Shown here piece by piece: positions 1 to 8,394 of a stretch of 64,000 nt of DNA. Under the pieces are notes generated by a model. It saw only the letters and a list, made by a program, of their open reading frames with translations, was not told the origin of the DNA and searched no databases. Each line of letters starts with the position of its first letter. The first letter of the stretch is position 1. The DNA comes from Kordiimonas pumila (lineage in GTDB: Bacteria; Pseudomonadota; Alphaproteobacteria; Sphingomonadales; Kordiimonadaceae): positions 2,501,501-2,565,500 of the forward strand of contig NZ_CP061205.1 in assembly GCF_015240255.1 (NCBI RefSeq), read 5' to 3'. Made by a program: the position numbers and the translations under genes.

Positions 1-556
1 TGCATCTGGAGCCGTGGGTCAGGTTGTTGGTCAAATTGGTAAAAATATGGGCTGCCATGTGGCTGGTAGTGCAGGAACTGATGACAAAGTGGCCTACCTA
101 AAGGACGAGCTAGGTTTTGATGCAGCCTTCAATTATAAAAAAGGCGATATTTATAAGTCTGTGAAAACGGCCAACCCGAAAGGCATTGACGTTTATTTTG
201 AGAATGTTGGTGGTCCTATCTTGGAAGCAGTTCTTAATAATATTAACGATAAGGCCCGTATTGCACTCTGCGGTATGATTGCTGATTATAACGCAACAGT
301 CGACAATTTGCCTGTTGGCCCAAGGAATTTAACTGCTTTGGTAAAATGCAGTGTGAAGATGCAAGGGTTTATTGTCTTTAATTATCTCAAGGAATGTCAA
401 GACTGGATCCCTCTTGGTGCTAAATGGCTCAAAGAAGGTAAGCTCAAATACAGGGTTTCTGTTGCAGAAAATATTGAGAATGCACCACAAGCTTTTCTAG
501 ATGTGCTCGCTGGTAAAAACTTTGGCAAACAGGTTGTGAAGCTTGCGGATGAGTAA
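1..556 (+). CDS. NADP-dependent oxidoreductase, MDR (zinc-independent) family, 5' truncated
   Basis: This is the C-terminal half of a medium-chain dehydrogenase/reductase of the PTGR1/CurA-like type, which reduces enones or related carbonyls with NADPH. The reading frame enters from outside the window; its first full codon is at base 2, so the true start is missing. The visible part opens with the Rossmann glycine motif ASGAVGQVVG, followed by a segment (GSAGTDDKVAYLK) that in this family contacts the NADP phosphate. The closing FGKQVVKL is typical of the family C-terminus. No zinc-binding cysteine cluster is visible. The substrate cannot be told. The stop codon is two bases from the end of convergent cutA. 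Confidence 0.85.
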   Translation, partial: ASGAVGQVVGQIGKNMGCHVAGSAGTDDKVAYLKDELGFDAAFNYKKGDIYKSVKTANPKGIDVYFENVGGPILEAVLNNINDKARIALCGMIADYNATVDNLPVGPRNLTALVKCSVKMQGFIVFNYLKECQDWIPLGAKWLKEGKLKYRVSVAENIENAPQAFLDVLAGKNFGKQVVKLADE

Positions 557-557
557 C

Positions 558-881
558 TTAAGCCTCTAACACTTGTCGGGAAATCCATTCCAGATACTCT
601 GGATTTCCCGCTGTAATAGGGGATACAGTAATGCATGGAATATCATAACTGTGCATTTCTTTTATCCGGGCGATAATTTTGTCCACTAAATGTGTTTTGG
701 TTTTGCAAACAACAACAACTTCACTGTCGTATTGTATAATACCATCCCACTCATATATTGATCGCATATCAGACGTAATGTTGGCGCAGGCAACAAGCCT
801 TTCTTTAACGAGTGCTGTCGCAACATGAACTGCAACATCTTCATTTTCTACAGTGGTATAAACAGTTATATATTCGGTCAT
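558..881 (-). CDS. cutA: Divalent-cation tolerance protein CutA
   Basis: CutA is a small trimeric protein linked to divalent metal (copper) tolerance; its biochemical role is still debated. The 107-residue product from MTEYITVYTT carries the conserved ACANI stretch, the YEWDG segment and a C-terminal NPEYLEWI block, and has the family's usual length of about 105-115 residues. The open frame extends 30 codons upstream, but that part overlaps ctaA and lacks CutA similarity, so I start at 881. The ATG shares one base with the ctaA stop (TAATG), which points to translational coupling and a two-gene operon. The 3' end contains a perfect inverted repeat (577-610). Confidence 0.9.
   Translation of the reverse strand: MTEYITVYTTVENEDVAVHVATALVKERLVACANITSDMRSIYEWDGIIQYDSEVVVVCKTKTHLVDKIIARIKEMHSYDIPCITVSPITAGNPEYLEWISRQVLEA
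577..610. repeat. 11-bp perfect inverted repeat in the 3' end of cutA
   Basis: CGGGAAATCCA (577-587) and TGGATTTCCCG (600-610) are perfect reverse complements around a 12-base loop. The repeat sits where the first oxidoreductase gene and cutA converge. It has no T-run on either side, so it is not a classical intrinsic terminator. It could block or stabilise the two converging transcripts. Confidence 0.6.
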
Positions 882-1912
882 TATAATGCTTCTTTTCTTC
901 GCATTGTATGCATCAATGTAAGAGTTGCTGCCAGAACAATAACCCCACCTCCCTGATGAAGCGTACCCCATGAAACAGGTACATTTTCAAGCAACATTAC
1001 AATACCAACTGCTATCTGCGCTAGTATAGTAATCATTAAAAATGTTGCAGCTTTCCGTATTGCACCACCTTGCAACCGGGAAAGAAAAAATAAAACAATC
1101 GCCAAAGCAAAAAGAATATAGGCGCCTATTCTATGATCAAACTGCACGGTAATGGCGTTATCAAGAAAATTACGCCAAATGGGTTCCATCATAAGTAGGC
1201 CTTCGGGTATATAGGTATCACCCATATGAGGCCATGTGTTAAAAATATGACCTGCCTTTAGGCCAGCCACCAAGCCGCCCATTAATAATTGTGCCACAAG
1301 GCCTGCCATAAACATATGTGTTAAGCCTTTCATTGCGGGTGCATATACTGTTGGATGCGGGTTCAATAACGATAGTGCTGTCCAATAAAGAGCGCTAAAT
1401 ATAACAAGAGCAAGCCCGAGGTGTGCAGTTAAGCGGTAATGGCTAACCGCTGGTTCATCAATTAGCCCAGACATAACCATATACCAACCGAGCAAGCCCT
1501 GCCCACCGCCTAGTATAAAGAGTATTATCAGCCTACGTTTGTAACCCTGAGGAATTATCCCTTTCATCCAAAAATATAAAAATGGCAACAGAAAGAAAAT
1601 GCCTATGATACGACCAAGAAGTCTGTGCCCCCATTCCCAGTAATAAATGCCCTTAAAATCCTCAAGGGACATGCCTGCATTTTTAAGTTTGTACTCAGGA
1701 CTGTGCTTATAATCGGAAAATTCTTTTCGCCAAGACTGTTCTGTGAGTGGCGGTAGCACCCCAGTGACGGGATTCCAGTTCACCATGGAAAGGCCAGATT
1801 CTGTGAGACGCGTTGCTCCGCCGACAACAACCATAGCAAATACCATTGCCGCCATAACAAGCAACCAATAGCCAACAAAGCGGCGATTTTTATCTGTTGT
1901 TTGAAACACCAT
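881..1912 (-). CDS. ctaA: Heme A synthase (COX15/CtaA)
   Basis: Membrane enzyme that oxidises the C8 methyl of heme O to a formyl group, giving heme A for aa3-type cytochrome c oxidase. The 343-residue protein has about eight hydrophobic segments. Signature blocks are GGATRLTESGLSM (residues 31-43), EWGHRLLGR (93-101, His96), SHYRLTAHLGLAL with His158 and His164, FDHRIGAY (His260) and TLHQGGG (His319); these histidines are the usual heme-ligand candidates. Length and the long first periplasmic loop fit the proteobacterial/mitochondrial COX15 type rather than the shorter Bacillus type. It is followed by cutA with a one-base overlap. No other cytochrome oxidase gene lies in the window. Confidence 0.95.
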   Translation of the reverse strand: MVFQTTDKNRRFVGYWLLVMAAMVFAMVVVGGATRLTESGLSMVNWNPVTGVLPPLTEQSWRKEFSDYKHSPEYKLKNAGMSLEDFKGIYYWEWGHRLLGRIIGIFFLLPFLYFWMKGIIPQGYKRRLIILFILGGGQGLLGWYMVMSGLIDEPAVSHYRLTAHLGLALVIFSALYWTALSLLNPHPTVYAPAMKGLTHMFMAGLVAQLLMGGLVAGLKAGHIFNTWPHMGDTYIPEGLLMMEPIWRNFLDNAITVQFDHRIGAYILFALAIVLFFLSRLQGGAIRKAATFLMITILAQIAVGIVMLLENVPVSWGTLHQGGGVIVLAATLTLMHTMRRKEAL

Positions 1913-2023
1913 AGTGCTTTGCTACAGGCTTACAATTTTTCCTGCAAGGGCATTCTTGTCGCAGTTAGAAAAAACATAAAATTAATCTTGAAAAAATATA
2001 GTATGCTTTTATAGAACTTGCAT

Positions 2024-2395
2024 ATGGGTAACCTTTTACATCAACTTACTGAACAGGCATCCTTGCAGGATGTAATAGCTGTATTTTATGAAAAAATGTT
2101 GCTTGATAATAGAATTCAGCATCTGTTTCTAAACGTAGATGTTGCAAATCTACAGAGAAAACAACACTGGTTTTTTACAACATTGATGCTGGGGACAGCG
2201 CAAGGAACTGCTGAATACTTAGGAAAGTCACACCGTAATCTAGTTCATAAAAAAGGTATGACTGACGAACATTTTGATGCCGCGATGGAATGCCTGCAGG
2301 CAGCATTGGATACATATAAAGTTTCTAAATCCGTTTCAAGCCAGATTATGGACGCGGCAATATCTTTAAAATCTGCAGTATTGACGGGAAAATAA
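2024..2395 (+). CDS. Group I truncated hemoglobin-like protein
   Basis: A small 2-on-2 globin expected to bind heme and handle O2 or NO. The 123-residue product has the family order: helix B motif VIAVFYEKML with the B10-type Tyr, then DNRIQHLF, then RKQHWFFTTLMLG in the E-helix region, then LVHKKGMTDEHFD, where the first His matches the proximal F8 histidine and TDEHFD is a strong truncated-globin hallmark. I start at ATG 2024; a TTG two codons upstream (2018) is also possible, and neither has a good ribosome binding site. The N-terminal glycine pair common in group I is missing. It is divergent from ctaA, which may reflect shared heme biology, but that is inference. Confidence 0.8.
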   Translation: MGNLLHQLTEQASLQDVIAVFYEKMLLDNRIQHLFLNVDVANLQRKQHWFFTTLMLGTAQGTAEYLGKSHRNLVHKKGMTDEHFDAAMECLQAALDTYKVSKSVSSQIMDAAISLKSAVLTGK

Positions 2396-2401
2396 AGCGA
2401 T

Positions 2402-3157
2402 TTATTGTTTTTGCCGACGTAAGGCCATTTTTTCTAAAAATGAAAAGCCATAAAAAATTATAACACCCATTATAATTAATAACACAAGCCCCGCAAACAT
2501 CTTGGCAATCTGAAGTCTATTGCCAGCTTCGATAATACGCCATGCAATACCGGTTGAGCTGCCAGAACCAGCAACAAATTCAGCAACAACACTACCAACA
2601 AGGGCCAAGCCGCCGCTGATTTTAAGGCTTGCGAGCAAATAAGGCATGGATGTAGGCCACAGAAGCAGCCAAAAGCGTTGCCACTTACTAGCCTTATAAA
2701 GGGTGAATAGGTCATTTAGGTTTTTATCAACAGACTTTAAGCCCGCTGACATATTGGCAAGTACAGGAAAGAAGGCAACTAACCATGCTATAATGACTTG
2801 AGCAGTATCAACATTATCAAGGCCAACCCAAATAATTATCAAAGGTGCAATAGCGACAATAGGTGTAACCTGAAGAATAACAGCGAAGGGATAAAAGGTT
2901 AGTTCAAAGGTACGGCTAAGGCTGAATGTTAATGCTAACATGGTTCCGCTTATAACGGCAGCTATCAAAGCCCAAAGAGTTATAACCATTGTTGTAAAAG
3001 CCGCGGCCAGCAACCCCTGAAAGTCCAATATTAACGCTTTTATAACGGCCATAGGACTAGGCAAAATAAATACAGGGATATCATAATATAGAACATAGCC
3101 TTGCCATATTAAAATTGCTGTAACAAAGGCTGAGAGCGGAAACAAAACATGCTTCAT
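2402..3157 (-). CDS. ABC transporter permease, NMT1/SsuC-type importer
   Basis: Integral membrane subunit of an ABC importer of the nitrate/sulfonate/taurine/thiamine-precursor class (BPD_transp_1 fold). The 251-residue protein has about six hydrophobic helices and the cytoplasmic coupling EAA-like loop near KASKWQRFWLLLWP, which docks on the ATPase. Its ATG overlaps the ATPase stop by four bases (ATGA at 3154-3157), so the two are translationally coupled. It is the last gene of a binding protein-ATPase-permease operon and converges on the globin gene seven bases away. The substrate is unknown. Confidence 0.9.
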   Translation of the reverse strand: MKHVLFPLSAFVTAILIWQGYVLYYDIPVFILPSPMAVIKALILDFQGLLAAAFTTMVITLWALIAAVISGTMLALTFSLSRTFELTFYPFAVILQVTPIVAIAPLIIIWVGLDNVDTAQVIIAWLVAFFPVLANMSAGLKSVDKNLNDLFTLYKASKWQRFWLLLWPTSMPYLLASLKISGGLALVGSVVAEFVAGSGSSTGIAWRIIEAGNRLQIAKMFAGLVLLIIMGVIIFYGFSFLEKMALRRQKQ

Positions 3158-3861
3158 GTGTGCGCTCCTTCAGCCAGAGCGGCTGATACTTCAGTGACAG
3201 ATTTGGCAAATTGCGGTAGGCTTCGCTGTTCAAGCGGTAGCAAGTTTCGATCGAGATTCGGTTCAACCTCAGCGAATATTTTACCTTCTTTCATGACAAG
3301 AACTCTGTCTGCAAGGTAACACGCTTCATAAATACTATGGGTCACAAACACACAGGAAAATTGTAATTCTGTTCGCAATTGCAAAATAAGTTCATTCATT
3401 TGAAAGCGGAGCAACTCATCAAGGGCAGCAAATGGTTCATCAAGTAGCAATAAGGAAGGTTTGGATACAAGAGCACGAGCAATCGATACTCGCATTCTCT
3501 GGCCCCCAGAAAGCTCTGAAGGGTAACGGTTACTATATGAATTCATGCCAACAGCTAATAACGCTTTATCAATGGCATCTGGGTTTTTCTTTGAAGCAAG
3601 CCGCAAGGGTAAGGCCACATTTTTATTGACAGTTGCCCACGGCATTAAAGCCGCGTCCTGAAAAACAAAGGCGCATTGACCTGCACTGTGCTGAATATTA
3701 CTTGGTAGCAAGCCTGCAATTATACGTAATAAAGTAGATTTACCACAGCCACTTGCACCCACCAGGCTAATAATCTCGCCTTTTTGTGCGGAAAAGCTAA
3801 TGCCTCTGATTGTGTCAGGTTGGCCTTTATGGGCAAAATATGCGTTACTTACCATGAGCAT
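3154..3861 (-). CDS. ABC transporter ATP-binding protein
   Basis: Cytoplasmic ATPase powering the importer encoded around it. The 235 residues hold Walker A (GASGCGKST), the Q-loop (FVFQDAALMPW), the signature LSGGQRMRVSIARAL, Walker B (LLLLDEPFAALD) and the H-loop His (VTHSIYEA). The FAALD form of the D-loop and the LMPW Q-loop are typical of the SsuB/TauB/ThiZ group. It is slightly short at the C-terminus for this group. It lies 7 bases after the binding-protein gene and overlaps the permease gene by 4 bases, so one transcript carries all three. Confidence 0.93.
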   Translation of the reverse strand: MLMVSNAYFAHKGQPDTIRGISFSAQKGEIISLVGASGCGKSTLLRIIAGLLPSNIQHSAGQCAFVFQDAALMPWATVNKNVALPLRLASKKNPDAIDKALLAVGMNSYSNRYPSELSGGQRMRVSIARALVSKPSLLLLDEPFAALDELLRFQMNELILQLRTELQFSCVFVTHSIYEACYLADRVLVMKEGKIFAEVEPNLDRNLLPLEQRSLPQFAKSVTEVSAALAEGAHT

Positions 3862-3868
3862 TTAAAGT

Positions 3869-4843
3869 TCAATCCTTTGCCGGTAGATACTCAAGGCTAT
3901 AAGCAGACGTTGCTTTGAAATTAGATTCAATAAGGCCAAGGCTTGCCATTTCTTCAACAAAGCTAAGCCAGCGCTCATGTGTCATGCTACCCACGCTATG
4001 CTTGTTTCCTAGCATTGTATTTTTCTTCATTGCGTCGATGGCGTAATTGATCAATTCCTGCGTCATTTCAGGGTTATCTTTTAATATGAGCGCGCTCCCG
4101 GCTGAAGCGTCCCCCCATATGAAGTCTTGCCAGCCTTTAATTGATGCTGCAACAAAGGCTTTTATAACATCTGGATGTTTTTCCAAATATACATTTCTGA
4201 CCATAACCATGCCGGAATAGCCCGGATACCCAGCATCTGCAAATAAGAGAACTTTTGGGTTTACACCTGCTTTTTGGGCACTAAAGGGCTCAGATGACAA
4301 ATAACCTTCCTGTATTGTCTGTTTATTCACCAGCCAAGGGGCAAGTGAATATGTATATTTCCTTATTTGTGTATCACGATAATAAAATTTGGCCTTTAGC
4401 CACGGCCAGAAAGTAGCAATGGCACTGTCAGATAGAAAAATTGGCAGGCCTTTAAAATCTGCAAATGTTTCAGCTTTAGTTTCTGGGTGGGCCATCAAAA
4501 CCTGCGGGTCTTTTTGGAAACTTGCCATCACTACAGTAACGCCAGCGCCCGCAGTAATAAGATTGATGGGCTGAAAATTATTAGAAGCAATCGCAATATC
4601 CAAGGCACCAGCAGCCATTAAACGCGGATTATCTGTTTGTGGGCCACCAGATCTTATTTTAATGTTTAACCCGAGATTTTTGTAATAATCCTTTGCTAAA
4701 GCTTGATAAAAACCACCATGTTCAGCTTGGGCTTTCCAGTCTGTTGCAAAAGTAAGAGCTACAGCTTCATCTTTAGCCAGAGCATGAGGTAGCGCTGACA
4801 ATAACGATAGAACAAGTGAAATAGGTAATGTGCGATAAAACAT
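3869..4843 (-). CDS. ABC transporter substrate-binding protein, NMT1/THI5-like
   Basis: Periplasmic binding protein of the importer. An N-terminal signal peptide of about 23 residues ends in ALA before KDEAV, and the mature protein starts with the NMT1-type block TFATDWKAQAEHGGFYQA. That fold is used for thiamine pyrimidine precursors (ThiY), riboflavin, taurine and other ligands, and nothing visible decides between them. No TPP or FMN riboswitch is seen in the 67-base leader, which argues mildly against vitamin regulation. I start at ATG 4843, since GAGG lies just upstream; a GTG two codons earlier opens the same frame. The MauE-like gene upstream could share the transcript. Confidence 0.85.
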   Translation of the reverse strand: MFYRTLPISLVLSLLSALPHALAKDEAVALTFATDWKAQAEHGGFYQALAKDYYKNLGLNIKIRSGGPQTDNPRLMAAGALDIAIASNNFQPINLITAGAGVTVVMASFQKDPQVLMAHPETKAETFADFKGLPIFLSDSAIATFWPWLKAKFYYRDTQIRKYTYSLAPWLVNKQTIQEGYLSSEPFSAQKAGVNPKVLLFADAGYPGYSGMVMVRNVYLEKHPDVIKAFVAASIKGWQDFIWGDASAGSALILKDNPEMTQELINYAIDAMKKNTMLGNKHSVGSMTHERWLSFVEEMASLGLIESNFKATSAYSLEYLPAKD

Positions 4844-4910
4844 AGTCACCTCAACTTGGTAAGCATGGAGTATACTTATAACTTGGATAAAGCTCTATCA
4901 CAGCAACCAA

Positions 4911-5426
4911 TTATGTAAAGAGCAAGAAAAAGGCCATTGCGATCATAACTAAGTCCTCTGTTAACGTAACGGTTGATAAAGGGACATTTAAAATATTCCC
5001 CATACAGGGGCAGTTAATATCAAGCCCTTTTTGTAACGCAGCTATTACCCCTGCGGCCCCAAAAGTAAAAAGGATGATAGTAGCTAAGTACGTAGTGACG
5101 GGGGCTAGAAATGAAAGAAAGGCAAGCCCAAGTACTAGCTCAAGGTATGGATAAATATAGCCGTAGGGTGCGAAACGCATTCCAAGCAAGTCATACATTG
5201 CAAAGCCATCCTGAAAACCATTGGGGTCAAACAATTTTAAAAGAGCAAACACAATCAAGAAAACCCCCATATAGACGTGCATAAGAGATTTCATGGTGAA
5301 GGAAGAAAAGCCAGCGCATACAGCAATGGCAGCAAGGGCGCTGACACCTACAAGAGCGATTAATGGCCAATAGTCTTTAATATTCCCACCTCTATTTTCA
5401 TCGCGGACATGAATTTTTTGTGCCAT
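4911..5426 (-). CDS. MauE/DoxX-like integral membrane protein
   Basis: A 171-residue protein with four to five hydrophobic helices, resembling the MauE/DoxX redox-associated membrane family. The motif LDINCPCMGN (Cys139 and Cys141 from the chosen start) followed by VPLSTVTLTEDLVM matches the C-terminal cysteine motif of MauE-like proteins, thought to take part in thiol-disulfide exchange across the membrane. No methylamine dehydrogenase or mauD gene is nearby, so methylamine use is not implied. The start is fixed by a strong AGGAGG seven bases upstream (5433-5439); an earlier in-frame ATG at 5444 lies on the other side of that site. The exact function is unknown. Confidence 0.75.
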   Translation of the reverse strand: MAQKIHVRDENRGGNIKDYWPLIALVGVSALAAIAVCAGFSSFTMKSLMHVYMGVFLIVFALLKLFDPNGFQDGFAMYDLLGMRFAPYGYIYPYLELVLGLAFLSFLAPVTTYLATIILFTFGAAGVIAALQKGLDINCPCMGNILNVPLSTVTLTEDLVMIAMAFFLLFT

Positions 5427-5432
5427 TTTTTT

Positions 5433-5439
5433 ACCTCCT
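5433..5439 (-). promoter_or_regulatory. Strong ribosome binding site for the MauE-like gene
   Basis: On the minus strand AGGAGGT is followed by six A/T bases and then ATG at 5426. This is a near-perfect Shine-Dalgarno sequence, and it decides between the start at 5426 and the earlier ATG at 5444. Confidence 0.8.
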
Positions 5440-5461
5440 ATCATTTCTAGAAAATCTACAG

Positions 5462-5493
5462 GAAATAAAAAGCCCCGTCAGGAGACGAGGCTT
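5462..5493 (-). terminator. Intrinsic terminator downstream of der
   Basis: Read on the minus strand, AAGCCTCGTC pairs with GACGGGGCTT (one G-U pair) around a TCCT loop, followed by a T-rich tail (TTTTATTT). It lies about 65 bases after the der stop codon and before the MauE-like gene, so the two genes are separate transcription units. Confidence 0.85.
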
Positions 5494-5556
5494 AAATTTA
5501 GACTATTTTTATGGGTAGCAGCTTTAATGGCAATGCCATTTTAACAAACCATCCTG

Positions 5557-7008
5557 CTATCGATGCTTTTTACGCCTACTTTCATATGGGTTTTGGCCCT
5601 TTTTCATAAGTATCCGTATAGGCACGCCTGGCAAATCAAAGTCACGACGCAGCTCATTTTCCAGATATCTAATATAACTATCTGGTAAACCTTCTGGTCT
5701 ATTGCAAAATAGGGCAAATGTAGGCGGTCGGGTTTTAATTTGGGCGCCATACCGTATTTTAATGCGCTTTCCTGAAACAGATGGTGCTGGGTGTTTTTCC
5801 ATAGCGTCTGCAAGCCAGCGGTTGAATACCGATGTTGATATCCGGGCATTCCACAGTTCGTTTGCTTCTGCGACCATAGGCATCAGGTTTTGCAACCCCT
5901 TACCTGTCAGTGCAGAGAAATGTAAAAACTTAACCCCTTTAAGCTGCGGCAAACTACGTGTTAACACGTCTTTTAATGCGCGACTAACATCAAGCCTGTT
6001 TTCAACTATATCCCACTTGTTAAGGGCAATAATCAGCGCCCTACCCTCGCTAACGACGTGTTCTGCAATCTTCAGGTCTTGCCGTTCAATGCCAAGTTCG
6101 GCATCAAGTAATAGCACCACAACCTCGGCAAACTGAATAGCTCTGAGCGCATCAGCAACTGACAGTTTTTCAAGCTTTTCTGAAACCCTTGCTCGTTTGC
6201 GCATCCCAGCTGTATCAAATAGTTTTACCGGCAAACCATCCCATTCCCAATCAACAGAAATAGAATCACGGGTCAGGCCAGCCTCTGGTCCCGTAATCAT
6301 TCGGTCTTCACCAATAAGCTGGTTTATTAATGTTGATTTTCCAGCATTTGGCCGGCCAACGATTGCCAGCCTGAGGGGGCGTATCTGAGCTTCTTTTGCA
6401 TCTGGGTCTATAAACTCATAGTCCATGTCCCCTTCAACAGGGCCGGTATCTAGATTTTTTTGGTTATCTTTGCTGGAATCATCATTTTCACCTTCATAAG
6501 GGTCAATGCCAATTTCCTTTAGCGTTTCAACAAGAACTTGATACAGGTCTGCGAGGCCGTCCCCGTGCTCTGCTGATAACGCAACAGGCTCCCCAAGGCC
6601 AAGCGCGTATGCCTCATAAAAACCAACAGAGGCAATCTTACCTTCGCACTTGTTAGCAGCCAGTATAACCGGGGTTTCTGTACGGCGTAACCAAGCAGCA
6701 AAATGCTCGTCCATAGGAGTAACACCTGCGCGGGCATCATACAGCATCAGCGCAATATCTGCTTCTTTTAAAGCTTGCGCTGTTTGTGCTTTCATCCGTT
6801 CAGACAGAGAGCCAACATCGCCTTCTTCTAAGCCTGCAGTGTCAATAAGGAGAAACTCTAGATCAGCTATCCGGCCTTCACCGCCGCGTCGATCACGGGT
6901 AACACCGGGGGTATCGTCAACCAGAGCCAGCTTCTTGCCAACAAGTCTGTTAAACAAGGTAGACTTTCCCACATTGGGGCGCCCAACGATGGCAAGTGTA
7001 AAAACCAT
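5557..7008 (-). CDS. der: Ribosome biogenesis GTPase Der (EngA)
   Basis: Essential double GTPase that assists maturation of the 50S subunit. The 483-residue protein has two tandem GTPase domains, each with its P-loop: GRPNVGKS at 9-16 and GRPNAGKS at 218-225. G2/G3 motifs follow (DDTPGVTRDR, LIDTAGLEE; LFDTAGMRKR) with NKxD-type motifs (AANKCEG, ALNKWD). The first NKCE departs from canonical NKxD, as is common in Der domain 1. A C-terminal KH-like domain begins around residue 390 and ends in basic residues. An acidic linker joins the two G domains. It lies 43 bases after bamB, matching the common bamB-der order. Confidence 0.97.
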   Translation of the reverse strand: MVFTLAIVGRPNVGKSTLFNRLVGKKLALVDDTPGVTRDRRGGEGRIADLEFLLIDTAGLEEGDVGSLSERMKAQTAQALKEADIALMLYDARAGVTPMDEHFAAWLRRTETPVILAANKCEGKIASVGFYEAYALGLGEPVALSAEHGDGLADLYQVLVETLKEIGIDPYEGENDDSSKDNQKNLDTGPVEGDMDYEFIDPDAKEAQIRPLRLAIVGRPNAGKSTLINQLIGEDRMITGPEAGLTRDSISVDWEWDGLPVKLFDTAGMRKRARVSEKLEKLSVADALRAIQFAEVVVLLLDAELGIERQDLKIAEHVVSEGRALIIALNKWDIVENRLDVSRALKDVLTRSLPQLKGVKFLHFSALTGKGLQNLMPMVAEANELWNARISTSVFNRWLADAMEKHPAPSVSGKRIKIRYGAQIKTRPPTFALFCNRPEGLPDSYIRYLENELRRDFDLPGVPIRILMKKGQNPYESRRKKHR

Positions 7009-7050
7009 TTTTCACCTGTAAGGGGCCAGATACGTCTGGCCTATAAAATG

Positions 7051-8394
7051 CTATTTATAAGCGACGAGTTCGCCGCCATCTGTTAGGACTACAAGTGTTT
7101 CATCCACAACAATCGGCGGTGTACTAGCACCACTTGGCAGTTCAATACCGCTTAAAACTTCCCCTGTATAGGGTGACAGCGAGAGTATATAACCGTGTGT
7201 GCTTGTAACTATAAGCCGGTCACCAGCGAGTACAGGGCCATTCCATTTAATTAGACCCTTACGTTTCTCTGGTTTTTTAAAACGTTGCAACTGGGTTACC
7301 CACCGTACTCGACCATCACCAATGGCAAGACAAGCAATTTGCCCGTCAACTGTGGTAATAAAAACAAAATTACCTGCGACCCAAGGGGTAGTAACACTTG
7401 CGACATCTGCTTCCCAAGATCGTTCACCGCTGCGCATATCAATCGCAACCATCCGACCGGAATGACTAGCCGCAATAACTTTACCACTATCTATTACTGG
7501 GTTACCATCAATATCAGCAAGTGTAGCTAGGGGTGTAAGCCGCTGTGAACTGGAAAGTGCATCCTGCCATAAAATACGGCCATTAGCCCCTCTTAGGGCG
7601 ATCAACTCACCAGAAGAAAGTGCCGCTATCATGGTAGTACCATCATAAGCGGGGCTTGCGGCACCAAGCATGCCAGCATTTTCAGCAATACCAACCTGAT
7701 CCCAAAGCAAACTTCCATCTTCTGGGTTAAGGGCAAGCATTTGGTTGTCATGGGTTATGGCAAAAACCTTGTCGTCACTTGCTGTTGGGGCACCGCGGAA
7801 AGGTACCGCACCTTTGTAGCGCCATAACTCACTCCCTGATGTAGCATCAAGAGCGGCAACAAAACCAAAGCCGGAGGTTACAAAAACTTTACCTTTTGCA
7901 TAGGCAACACCGCCGCCGAACGCCACATCGCTACGTTCTTCTTTGTTTTCAAGCAAACGTGACCATAACACCTTGCCAGTAGAAATAGAAACAGCAGCGA
8001 CCTTGCCTTCTGTATCAACAGCAAAAACACGGCCATCGGCTGCAACAGGGCCACTAATCAAGCGTTCGTATTTCTGGTTTCCTCGGCCTATTTTAGTACG
8101 CCAAGCACGATTAAGTGTCTCACCAATAGACAAATGTTGAACCAAGTGCTCTGTATTTCCGCCAGACTGTTGCCAGCTAGTGTTTTTATAAGGCCGTGGC
8201 AGCACGACAGGTAAGGTCGCAATGGCCTTATCCGCATCGAGAGACTGTGCAGATGTCAAGATGGAAATACGTTCCCGGCCTTCATCATCATACTTGTTTT
8301 TGTTTTTACCACTACCACTACAGGCAGAAACAGCAAGTGCCAGTGTTATAATCGTTGCAGCACGAAAAAGCTTGTTTGTTGTATCAGCTCTCAC
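7051..8394 (-). CDS. bamB: Outer-membrane assembly lipoprotein BamB-like (PQQ repeats)
   Basis: Periplasmic lipoprotein of the BAM complex, which inserts outer-membrane beta-barrels. An N-terminal hydrophobic stretch ends in the lipobox LAVSAC (Cys25 from the chosen start), followed by an S/G/K-rich linker and a beta-propeller of PQQ-like repeats; GSELWRYKGAVPF, DGSLLWDQ and DGRVRWVTQ show the typical aromatic repeats. Length is 447 residues, slightly above E. coli BamB. I start at GTG 8394 because AAGGAG lies six bases upstream; an ATG at 8409 is inside that context. It overlaps the end of the YfgM-like gene by 11 bases, suggesting coupling, and precedes der as in most Proteobacteria. Confidence 0.88.
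   Translation of the reverse strand: MRADTTNKLFRAATIITLALAVSACSGSGKNKNKYDDEGRERISILTSAQSLDADKAIATLPVVLPRPYKNTSWQQSGGNTEHLVQHLSIGETLNRAWRTKIGRGNQKYERLISGPVAADGRVFAVDTEGKVAAVSISTGKVLWSRLLENKEERSDVAFGGGVAYAKGKVFVTSGFGFVAALDATSGSELWRYKGAVPFRGAPTASDDKVFAITHDNQMLALNPEDGSLLWDQVGIAENAGMLGAASPAYDGTTMIAALSSGELIALRGANGRILWQDALSSSQRLTPLATLADIDGNPVIDSGKVIAASHSGRMVAIDMRSGERSWEADVASVTTPWVAGNFVFITTVDGQIACLAIGDGRVRWVTQLQRFKKPEKRKGLIKWNGPVLAGDRLIVTSTHGYILSLSPYTGEVLSGIELPSGASTPPIVVDETLVVLTDGGELVAYK

Noticed and set aside
2391-2406. AATAAA-GCGA-TTTATT hairpin between globin and permease
   Set aside because: Only A/T pairs in a six-base stem, too weak for an intrinsic terminator despite a following T-run.
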